The notes under the pieces are model-generated. The model saw only the letters and a program-made list of their open reading frames with translations, was not told where the DNA came from and did not search any database. From assembly GCA_030248135.1 (NCBI GenBank), contig JASANC010001207.1:1-55459 (forward strand): DNA of 55,459 nt, written 5' to 3'. Origin of the DNA: Theristus sp. LFF4_11 (lineage: Eukaryota > Nematoda > Chromadorea > Monhysterida > Xyalidae). The position numbers and the translations under genes are program-made. Shown here piece by piece: positions 21,640 through 33,400 of the stretch. Within the stretch, counting starts at the first letter, position 1. Every line of letters begins with the position of its first letter.

Positions 21640-23784
21640 GGTGGAGGGTGTAAATATATTCGTCCACGTCCGCTCACGCTTTGGAAGAATCAACTCGGCG
21701 CAACATTACGTCACGAGCGGAAAGGATGTCGTTGATCCCAGTGAGTTGCCCAACACACAAGGCAGAAGGAAAAAGTCAAAAACACTGAACTGACACATTA
21801 ACGGCATTCGCATTTATTTCGTATCCGTTTAATTTCAACTTCAGGACTTGATTGAATTGCGGTTTCGCGGGTTTCTTGTTTTTGTCTTGTTTATTTTCTT
21901 AATTTAAACATGTTTTTCGAACAAGCTAAAAACCTTGTGGCCAAAAGGCAGCCAAACAACAAAACACGACACGAAGAAAAAGAAAAGGAAAAAGGAAAAA
22001 ACTCACGCACGACATCAGAGAGAGAAATCCACAAAAACGCTTTGTATAATGCGCATCAAAGAACATGCGCGTAGGCAACTATAAAGACTTATAGTGGTTC
22101 TCAAGAATTTTTCACTGAGGCTGAAAGACATACAATAAATAACAAAGCCGAAAACGAACACAAATTAAATTAAAAAACATTTGCCAGCTGAACGGCTGCC
22201 ATTTGCAACACAACGCGAGTGTCGACACTGCACACACACGCTCACAAGGCATCCATCGTGCAACAGCTTTGCTTGCGTATGTGACCGCAAGCAGGCGCTT
22301 GGGTCATCCTACCGTTGTCTTCTGGATCAAAACAATGAGGCTGGGGCTGAAGGACACCAAACTGACACCCTGGAGTCTCGGTTTTTTACGAATAAGAGAC
22401 TGGAAAGAAACCAGGTTCTTGCACGTCACCGTTGTTCTCTTTCATTTTGAAATATTGCGTCAACAAAAAACGACTGTTGCTTCAATGATTTTTCCATTCC
22501 TGATTTCCCGGTTTCAAAAAAAAGCGGCCATGCTTTTATTCCATTTTCAAATTTATAGCACTGAGTCCCACTAACTGATGTATTCTGATTCAGTCAGATG
22601 TTCACGTTCTGGAACTGTTTTGTTTATATCTCAACCACTCAGAAATGCCAAAAATTCTCCTCCCACTTCTATCAAGATGAACCTTGTGGCTTCTCGTCCT
22701 TGAGCTTTATATTTATTTTACATAATTTTGTATTGTGTTACATCATGCGAGTTCATCTGTCGTACTATTCGTTGCGAAATTTGACTCCCGCCGTCACACA
22801 CGGGGCACATCAAGATAAACGGGCAGGGACGGAGAGGCCACCCCGAAAGTGAAGTTTGGGCTATAACAAGAAAATAACAGACCACAACGAGCACTTGAGA
22901 CGTAATTGGATGCAATCTCAGAAGCAACGGTTACTTACCTATTGGTTGTTACCCGGTTGTACCCAAAATGAGCACACACCCTGTCTGTGCGAATATTTCG
23001 CTTTAGTTATGGAACCGAAAAAACCATAGCACAACTGCAAAAAATTACAACCAAAAACGATTATTTTTATTCCTCTATTCACACACAACAAAACACGATG
23101 ATATGTTGTTTGTTGCGCAACATAATTTTTTGCTTGTTTGTCAGTGTATTTCGCTTTTTCTCCGTTTACTGTATTATTGTGCATTTTATCTTTCCGGTTG
23201 TATTTTTTTCCGTTTTTGCGTTTTCTCACCCCAGAGCTCAGTTTAGTTTGCTTTTCCCGCGCGCAACTTTTCTGGCTGAAAATGGCTGATCGATAACAAA
23301 AGTAACCTGACCCTCATGAAAAAATCCGATTTTGCAGCCGAGACCGTTTTATAATTATCACAGAAATGCAGATCCTTAGAAAACCGAAGCGGAAGTACCA
23401 TTTTTGCTCTAAAAGTGCCAGGCACTATCCTTTCATTGTCCACATTATTATTGAACGCTTTTTGAAAAAAGCTTATTGTGATGAAAAAGTTCCGAACCAA
23501 ATAATTTTCCATTCCCCTGGATAGCTTTTCATAATAAAGTTAGCACGGGTTTGCTGCAATCGAGGCTCACAAATTTATCCGGTTTTCTAATATCAGCAAC
23601 TTTTTTCAGAGAACGTTTTGTTGCAGAAATAACCTCAAAATCAAACATTCTCTATAAACCATCCCAATTATGGGCTGAGTATTCGCACGGCCATATTTTC
23701 ATACGTTTCAACGACGATAAGTGTATTTCCAAGAATATTCAATACCGACACAGATTCGTCAGCTGAAAATCAATATCAGCAACA
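21640..23784. other. Region upstream of agrin, no gene seen
   Basis: AT-rich DNA with only short unsupported frames. It must contain the promoter of the first agrin exon and possibly the missing scramblase first exon on the other strand. I could not identify either by eye. Confidence 0.4.
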
Positions 23785-24421
23785 ATGCAGCAAGTGGCCA
23801 GCGCCACCGACTCTCCGACGCGCAGTGACCAAATGAGTGAGTGTGACAGGCCAGCTTGCACTGGCGAGCCAACTGTCAACAAAGTGCAATTGGTGGTCAC
23901 CTTAGCGGACAGCAACGGCAACAACGCCGCAGCGAGCACCATTCAGCGGGCAGCGTCCGGCCAGTGCTGGTGGCACCGACAGGCCGCGTCGCTGCAGAGA
24001 CACCGCGGGCTGCTCACTGCCTGTGCGCTCGTGGGCGTGCTGCTGAGCGCCTACACGCCCTACTACTACCACGCAAAGTCGAACGCTCTCTACAACTGCG
24101 TCGATCGCCACTTGAGCCTGAAGGAGCGCACCAGGCAGGCGGACGTCGTCCTCACGGGCACCGTAGTGCACGTGCAGCAGACGCGGGTGGCGCAGGTGCA
24201 AGTGAAGCGCGTGCTCAAGGGGCACCACGCGATGCCGCCGCGTCGCTCGCTCGTGCCAGTCGCCGGCTTCGGCGATACGCGCATTTGCGACACGCGCGCC
24301 ACGCTGAAGGACTCGCGCATTTTCATGCTGACGAAAACGAGCGATGGCACGCTGAGGCTGAACTCGAGTCTGGTGCGTGTCAGCCTGCGCACGCTCGACA
24401 AGCTGGACGCCTGGGCCAGAG
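23785..24421 (+). CDS. Agrin first exon A: transmembrane start plus agrin N-terminal module
   Basis: About 75 polar residues precede a hydrophobic segment near 75-92 (LLTACALVGVLLSAY), consistent with a type II transmembrane anchor like vertebrate TM-agrin. The extracellular part has the agrin landmarks ADVVLTGTVVHV, VKRVLKGHH, GFGDTRICDT, DSRIFML and LRLNSSLVRVSLRTLDKLD, in the same order as vertebrate agrin just before its first follistatin domain. The exon ends in phase 1 at ...WARG|gtacgc. It is GC-rich compared with its surroundings. Spliced to 39874 it gives V-PCEKRICRFGATC in frame, across an intron of about 15.4 kb. Confidence 0.9.
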
Positions 24422-27400
24422 GTACGCACCCATGCCCAGTTATTTGTGGCTTTCTTTTTGAAAACAATTAATAATGGAAACGTGCGCTTGATTTGTGAAA
24501 CATTTGAGAGAAACTGTGCATGCTCAGTGTGCGCTAACGTTGATGGAGCGATTGTGCGTGTTCTAAGGCCCATTCTGCAATGTTGTGTTCTTTGTGTACC
24601 TGAGAAAAAAACGAACTTTGAGCCAATTCTCGCGCATATGACGCAAAAAACGGAAATAACGCTACTATTGATTTTATGCATTGACTTTACGGGTAAAAAC
24701 GACCCGCATGTTTCATGTTTAGCTCATTCCATGCAAGCTGAATTCTAAACACCGAATGGTCATAATGTTTGCTAAATCCGGTTATGGTTCTCAGATAATG
24801 TTCGCGCGTTTTTTACGTTCCCATGTGTTTTGCGTTTATGATGTGCAATTTTGACGGATTTAGGTATTATCACCCTTCAGGTAATTTCTGACTGGCTGCG
24901 TTTATTGTAAAGTTCAGTTTACAATGTATTTGTTGACTTTTATTATCATAATATCACTGGGAATATCTGTGTTGTTTCACAGAGCATAAACGCTCATTTA
25001 TGTGCGCGCTACCTTTTGTCATGGGAATTTGCAAAAAAAGTGCAAGTTGCAATTTTTATTGTCCAATCAAAAAATGATTTGTTCACAATCAGAACAAAAC
25101 ACGAATGTGGTGTTCGCAAAACTAAAATGTGCGTGCGCTTCCGAGCCACTGAAGTGCTGCTTCGAACCGCAAACAGCGTGTTTTTGAGGCCTCTTTAGGT
25201 GCGGTATAAATCAAGATTAAAATCACACGCGCGCCCGCGCATCGCCCACCGCGGTGTATCTTTTTATGTTGCCTTACATTATTCAAACTCAGACAAACAT
25301 AGCGGTTTTTCATCACTGTTTTGGGAATTTGGTGAGAGAAAAAAACTGTATGGGTTCTTTTGGGCGTTGGGTGAATTCGACTGTTCTTTTTCTGTTTTTT
25401 CTTTGTAACAACTGTGGGACGTTAAACAAAATGTAACAAACAACAAACATATTGAATGGTTTGATACGCCACCGCTGTAGTATTCTGAGGTTCACGCGGG
25501 AAAATACCAGCGATTAAGATTGATTGAAAAACTGGATTTTTGGCCATCAGTGCAGATATGAAATTCTGTTCCACTGCAGGAGGAGTGATTTTGTTTTCTA
25601 GTGTTCAATTTTGTTGGGAACTCACGAACGTTGACAAAGCACACTACCTGGCTACATAATTAGAGAACAAGCGCCATTTCCGGGCAGTTCTTGCTTTTCC
25701 GGTAAATTTGACCCGAAACCAAAACATGCAGCATAATTGACATGTGTGAATATTGATCAGTTGCATGAAAATCGTCCTGAACTAATTAAAAAATATTGAA
25801 AGCGAGGTTTCATTCAATGACCATTTTAAGTTTTGTTTAAATTGACATTGTTTTGAGAAAACTAGGATAATAAACTTCTACTGGTGCAATCATCCAAAAT
25901 ATTCATTCCTTTGAAGAAACAACATTTTACCGTCGGCCACTTGAGGCACAAAAATGAAACTATAACCATTGAATACGTAATTATGGCTTAGCCATTCAGC
26001 CAATTTGGTCACAATGGGGCAATGCTGCTCGATAGTGGTGTGCTTTGTTTACCATTCCAGCCTCAGCATCTTTTGTTATCCGGGTTAAAACTGTGCGTAC
26101 ATTAATTAATGAATTAATCATGAACTTCGTGAAAATTGCTTCCATTCCCCATATGAAAAGCTCCACTTGCTCCAATTTTCATCGTTGAATTTGTGTCATC
26201 TCTGTTGGTATGTTCGGCAAAAAAAACTTATCGGGTCAAGGGAACGCCAACAACAAAATAAAGTTGAAAAAGTAAAAAAAACATATACACTATACTTTCT
26301 TGCATATATGTTAAAATCAGTTAATTATTATCAATGTTTTAGGTTCTGCGACTAAATGCGTTTTCAGACGTGGTATGGAATCTAGTTTCATTAGATATAT
26401 GTGGCAATCCAAATTAGTCGAAGTGTTCCAGTCCGTATTTTGGAAACACGGGTCACTTCACCAAATTTGAATTCCCGCGTCATGCATGAAACTGTTTACT
26501 TGGTGAACGTATCGTTGCTTTTGCACGCACAGATAGAGAAAATGTTTAACGGTTGCGCGGCAATTTGAAATCAGCAAAACTGAACGTTATCTGACGGCAG
26601 TTTTGTGCAAGAAAATAAAAAAACAAAACTAATCAGAAGTTCGTGTCACGAGTGAAGCTATTTAATTTATATTCGGACAACGCTCCAGCTCGAAACAGCG
26701 CGTTCAGCTTTCTCAGCTGTGCAGCTTTTCCACAGATCCATTCAACATTACTCCGCCTCCTTCGCACGAAAAAATAATAGCTAGCAACCATGACTTGAAG
26801 TTGCAAAATGTTCTCTGCAGCTCTAAAACTACTTTTATTTTTCTTGGTGCTGCACAATATTTTGCTCAAAGCACACAAAACTGCGTGTACAAACACACCG
26901 AAAGTACCATTAATGTACACATTGCCGCGGTATGACAGTACATTAGGATTATTTTGGAACCGCACACTATTTTCGTTGTACACTGAAAATATTTGCACCG
27001 AAGATTAGTTTCTTTTGCAGTTTCTTTTACTATTGCAGTAGCAGAGGTTTATTTTTCTTACTTTGTTTTCAGTCATCGGTTTTGGCAATGTACCGTGCAA
27101 AAATTTTCAGACTGAGAATTTAAAGAAACTCTGAGGACCAATGGCAGTTTTTTCAGCGGTGTTGTTTGATAGAGCAAAATATGGCAATAACAAATAATTA
27201 CAGGGATGCACAGCGTTGCACGCTACGCATTGCTCGGAGTCAGAAAAAGATGCCACATGTGGCGTAATGCTAAGGCGGTGGAACATAAAAAAGCGATGTG
27301 GAACCTCAGGGAGGTTGCAAAATAAACAAAAACAAACAAACAAACAAACAAACTTGCGAATGCTTTTTTATCTTAAAAGACAAATGTTTCTGTGTTACTA

Positions 27401-30400
27401 ATAAATTACCATCATGCACAAAAATTCTTGTAATTGGGGTCAAAAGGACTTTTTAAAAAAAATTAGCTGCATGCCGCAACATTCCGAATTTCTCGCCTTC
27501 TTACCGTGTTACCTTCCACCTGTTGTGTTATTTTATGACTTGTCTCTTCCTTTTGACTGTGTGGGTAAGGTCAAACCGTTCACACACATTCAGCTAACAA
27601 TGCAAGCTATAAGTCGTGTTCAGCAGAATGCGTTTTGTCAATTCTCATTGTTTTTTTAGACGATCAATTGTAAACGTGCGAATTTTATCGGTTTCACAAA
27701 TCCAAACGGTAAACTTGAACTTGGATCAACGTTGTCAGATTTGTCGTTGATTATCACCAGACAAAATAATGATTGTTATTCTCAGAACCAGCGATCCAGA
27801 AAGGGCTGCTATAATAATTTTCATGTCAAAAAGTTTGTTGGTTATTGCGTTGAGAATGAGTTACAATTTGAACGCCAAGCACTGTTGTGCACCAATGAAA
27901 TAGAGTCAACCGCCAGCATCTATTGGAACGTGTGTCACTCGTTTTGTTTGTACAAAGGTGTCCGTTACAACAAAAATTCACACAACTAAGCAAAGTTATG
28001 GTCCATAACTGTTGTCACAATATCAGTTTGAAGTAAAAAGGGACAGTTTCTGGATAAATATTTCTACTTTACATATGTAGTGTAGCAAGCAATATTTTTG
28101 AAAATGCATATTTCTCTGTGCGCTGTACACTTTTCACCACTGTAAACAGATGATGCCAGTTAAATTGAGTGGTTCTTATGAGATGACATTAACAACAATT
28201 TTTATTGGCACATTCAGGCACGCACGTTCTGTTTGCTTTGGAGTAACCTTATTTTCGGACTAAAACTGAATGATTGTGTTGCGTAAGTTTGTGAGCACAC
28301 AGCTTGAATATGGTGCAGTTGACGTAGAGTGTAGAGCGGTTCAGACCAAATTGTCTCATACAACATGCGCTGTACGAAGTAAAGTGGCGATCGTTCATCC
28401 TGGAGGCGTCATTAGAACTTAGAAGCAGCTGATCAACATTGTTTTCTCCACCCAGACCACATGGTGTGTTTGCTTCGCACCAACCACGAGTTCATTAAAC
28501 TCGACGATGGCAAAAAGGAAGACAGTCATCTTTTGTGGTTCTGTTTTGGTTTTAGACCTGAGCTGGTGTTGTTTGTACATACTACATACAACGTATACAT
28601 CACTTGAAAGCTTCTGAAATAAGAAATTTAAGAACGAAAACACTTTGTCTCAGGAAAAAAACTGACGCTTACAATAAAATTCTACTGGGGATTTCCATGG
28701 AACTACCCGTACATGCACAGCACGGCATGTAAATGTTCCGACGTTTCATATCCAGATTTTCGCATTGTAAAATTGAAAATGGCCTGTTCTAAATGTTGCT
28801 GTATCGCAAAGCTGTCAAACTCAAAATCGTTTTTATTGTGTTGTACATGTGGTTTTCATCGAGATTTATGTCATGTAAGACATTTAGGACGAAAATCTGA
28901 GAAAAACATTTTGACAGCAGTTTTGTTCCGTCCGTGTGGGCGGAGGGAGGAACAGGTCCATCACAAGCTGTGCATTTTTGAAAAGTCATTTAGATGGGTG
29001 TTATCGAATGCTTTATTTGCATTCTTTGACTTTTGAAAAGACAAAAACAGCAAAAAATACTTTTTTTGCCAAACATGCCAAAAAAGCTGCGCGAAAACTA
29101 CCCTTTGTCACATCCAAAATTGGAAGACATTTCAGAGAAACCGATATTTTAGGGTGCGTTATGTTTATTCTTCTTATTTCACCGCACAGCTTCTGTGGAC
29201 AAACCAGAGATTAGCTAAGGAAAGAGTGAACTGCGGAAAAAAGCTATTTACTGTTGTCATATTAAGCTGTGCGGTTCCACAAAGAAATAAATCACGAAAT
29301 TTCAGGGATTTGGTTTGAAATTAAGCGGTGGGATGTGAATAAACAAAATTTGAAAAACACACGTCACAGTGACCCACAGCACACACATGCGCATAGCAAA
29401 GGGAACATGCTGCAAATGCAAAATGACACACTCCTTGAAAAAAATAGTTGTCTTGAACGGTTGATTCAAAAAGTAGCAAACGACATGGCCGCAAGCTTAC
29501 ATACTCACGTTTGTTGCAGAATTGAAATACAGGGTGATAAAAACGCTTCGATCGTGACTGTATTAATGTCTGAAGCTTAAAATTTACACCACTTATAGTC
29601 ATTTGCTTGCCATTTGTTGTGTAAAAATTTCAGCCGAAAATGTTAACACACAGTTAGGCACAATGGTATTTTAATCTAAAATTTTACATTTCACTGTTTT
29701 TCAGATTTTCAAGCATCGGGATTCGCGTCATCATTGTCATTCAAGTTTTCTTCTGGCAATATTACATCGCTTTCTGTTTCACTGTCGTCTGTTCTATAAT
29801 TGTCTTGTTTTAGTCGCTTTTAAACTATGTGCCCACCGTTGTTTTCAATGACCGCCTGCCTGATGCCTGAAGCCTTGCAGAACTTTGCGATGCAGTGGCC
29901 GGTTACTGTTGATTTGCTCAACGGTGGACACGTTAACGTTTTCTTGATCACCCTGTACTTAATGGCAGTGTATAAAAAATAATCCCTACTTTTTAGTATC
30001 AACTATCAAGACAAGATTTTATTGCGATTCCTTGGCAATATTGTCTGCACTTCTTCACTCAATTTATGTAATGAAATTGATTAAGAAACAAAAAACATAA
30101 TTTAAATTTCTACGACGCCAGAAAAACCGCATTTCATATGCATACGAGCTCAAGCACTTTTTACGTTGACCGGTGCAAGTGCAACCTCTTGATAATTTCC
30201 TGCCAGGCAATTTTATTTAATTTGACCGGGTAAAGTACATACAGCAAGTAAGCATATGCGGGAAACAGTTGATTGGTGGAAAGACATGCATGCAAATAAT
30301 AAATTGTAATAAGTTTTCCAATGCCGCATACCCCGAAAGTTTTGCATCTAATCTTCAACCAATGTGCTTTTCACCGAGTTATTTCCAAGTCACAGACCTT

Positions 30401-33400
30401 CTGCAAGAGACACATTTCCAAAAGCTTTTATTCTAAAATAGCACAGTGTGGTCAATGCAGTATAGCAAGCTTATACATTCACATTCAGAAAGTGTGAGAG
30501 CAAATCTCATGGAAAACTAACTTGCGTTATCGAATGCTGTTTTGTTTATCGCTTGTTTCAATAATTTAGAACTTCTTTTGTATTTTAGGTACAGAATAAA
30601 AAATATGTCAACGTGTTCAGTTTGCACATAAAACACTCGTTTCATATTTGTGTTGCAGAAAAGCTCAATCGCTGCACTTGAGCTAAAGTTTCACAAGCAC
30701 GTAACTCAGAACATGTCTCGGCATTTCGAAACTAATTTTCCGCATGTGCATTCTTCGAAGGTTTTGTAACTAACTTCGTTTAGTCACAGTACTAGCTATC
30801 ATGCGAATGCGCGAGCGAGCGCCAGCGAGCGGACAGCGCATCACGCATAATATGAGCCGTTTTCCCCTCGCGCGCGTTTTTCAAACTTTCTCGCTGCCCT
30901 GCAGCGAGCATAGTATAAGCCACAAACTTGGTTCTGTGCACACGAAACGAACACCCAAAGTTGTGCTTGGAGCCGCGAAAAAATTTTCATCGGACGATTT
31001 TTCATACGCTCTAGACACGAAAAACCTATTCTGAAAATCGTGTTACTTCTTTCTCTTTCTATTTTTTTTTCTGGTATGTAATCAACATGTGTGCGCCCTT
31101 TCAGTTTTTACCTGCGACACTTTCACAGTCGAACAAAAATGTTTCCTGGGGTAATTCCATCCGGAGATTTTGAAAATTGGGTTAATTTTTTACCCAGACC
31201 CTGTTTTTGGGTAAAAATTGGGCATTTTTAAAAGTTCGCAGGGTTTTCACCTGGTTTTAAGTGTGCGCTCTTTCAATTTTTACCTGCGACACTTTCACAG
31301 TCGAACAAAAATGTTTCCTGGGGTAATTCCATCCGGAGATTTTGAAAATTGGATTAATTTTTTACCCAGACCTTGTTTTGGGTAAAAAATTGGGCATTTT
31401 TAAAAGTTCGCAGGGTTTTCACCTGGTTTTAAGTGTTCGCTCTTTCAATTTTTAGCTGGAACACTTTCACAGTTGAACAAAAATGTTTCCTGGGGTAATT
31501 TCATTCGTAGATTGTGAAAATTTTTTTGCCCGGGCATTTTTTTCGTCAAAATTGTGCATTTTTTACAGTTCGTAGCATTTCGACTGGGTATCAGCTTTTC
31601 ACTCTTACAAATTTTGTCTGAGCTACGAAAAATAATAGGAAAAAGGTCTAGTCCGTAGGAATTCAATGCGCTGATCACGGATTTTGGGTTAGTTTTCTTA
31701 CGTGAGCAACTTTAGATACTGAATCGTGACGATTTCGAGCGAATCGGCCGTGGAAATTGGCGAAATCGGTCTAGAAACGAAAAACAAGAAAAGGGTGTTT
31801 TCCAGGGTAATTCAATGCGCTGATCACGGATTTTGGGTTAGTTTTCTTACGTGAGCAACTTTAGATGCTGAATCGTGACGATTTCGGGCGAATCGGCCGT
31901 GGAAATTGGCGAAATCGGTCTAGAAACGAAAAACAAGAAAATGGTGTTTTCCAAGGTAATTCAATGCGCTGATCACGGATTTTGGGTTAGTTTTCTTACG
32001 TGAGCAACTTTAGATGCTGAATCGTGACGATTTCGGGCGAATCGGCCGTGGAAATTGGCGAAATCGGTCTAGAAACGAAAAACAAGAAAATGGTGTTTTC
32101 CAAGGTAATTCAATGCGCTGATCACGGATTTTGGGTTAGTTTTCTTACGTGAGCAACTTTAGATGCTGAATCGTGACGATTTCGGGCGAATCGGCCGTGG
32201 AAATTGGCGAAATCGGTCCAGAAACGAAAAACAAGAAAAAGGTGTTTTCCAGGGTAATTCAATGCGCTGATCACGGATTTTGGGTTAGTTTTCTTACGTG
32301 AGCAACTTTAGATGCTGAATCGTGACGATTTCGGTCGAATCGGTCGTGTAAATTGGCGAAATCGGTCTAGAAACGAAAAACTAGAAAATGGTGTTTTCCA
32401 GGGTAATTCAATGCGCTGATCACGGATTTTGGGTTAGTTTTCTTACGTGAGCAACTTTAGATGCTGAATCGTGACGATTTCAAGCGAATCGGTCGTTGAA
32501 ATTGGCGAAATCGGTCTAGAAACGAAAAACAAGAAAATGGTGTTTTTCAGGGTAATTCAATGCGCTGATCACGGATTTTGAGTTAGTTTCTTAAGTGAGC
32601 AACTCTAGATACTGAATCGTGACGATTTCGGGCGAATCGGCCGTGGAAATTGGCGAAATCGGTCCAGAAATGAAAAACCAAAACAACGGTGTTTTCCAGG
32701 GTAATTCAATGCGCTGATCACGGATTTTGGGTTAGTTTTCTTACGTGAGCAACTCTAGATGTTGAATCGTGACGATTTCGGGCGAATCGGCCGTCGAAAT
32801 TGGCGAAATCGGTCCAGAAACGAAAAACAAGAAAAGGGTGTTTTCCAGGGTAATTCATTGCGCCGATCACGGATTCTGGGTTAGTTTTTTATGTGAACAA
32901 TTTTAGGTACTGAATCGTGACGATTTCGGGCGAATCGGCCGTCAAAATTGGCGAAATCGGTCCAGACATGAAAAACAAGAAAACGGTGTTTTCCATGGTA
33001 ATTCATTGCGCCGATCGCCGATTCTGGGTTAGTTTTTTTATGTGAGCAACTCTAGAGCAAGAAAGCAAGTTTACAACCTAATTACTGTGTGTGATCATTA
33101 TTGTTAATTATCTGATGTGTTCTATATATTGTAAGTCTTATTCTCTATGGACTGGTTTTGACCATTAAAACGGTTTTCGTAGCTCTCGTCTCTGGGTGCA
33201 TCTTTCTGGCGCCCAACGTGGGTCTTTCTCTAGATACCGAATCGTGACGATTTCGGGCGAATCGGCTGTCGAAATTGGCGAAATCGGTCTGGAAACGAAA
33301 AACAAGAAAAGGGTGTTTTCCAGGGTAATTCAATGCGCTGATCACGGATTTTGGGTTAGTTTTCTTACGTGAGCAACTTTAGATGCTGAATCGTGACGAT

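Larger units (their letters stand above)
24422..31088. other. Agrin intron DNA, no further gene seen
   Basis: This is the first part of the long intron after exon A. Apart from the listed repeats I see no supported exon. One 66-codon frame (26808-27008) begins like a signal peptide but has no splice or family support. Confidence 0.5.

Noticed and set aside
23856..24681. Long Arg/Ala/His-rich frames on both strands over agrin exon A
   Set aside because: Off-frame readings of a GC-rich exon; the in-frame reading carries the agrin landmarks.
26808..27008. 66-codon frame starting MFSAALKLLLFFLVLHNILL
   Set aside because: The start looks like a signal peptide, but there is no supporting splice pattern, dibasic sites or known family; chance hydrophobic frames are common in AT-rich DNA.
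30801..31034. 77-codon frame in the GC-rich patch
   Set aside because: Composition alone explains the open frame; no motif or splice context.
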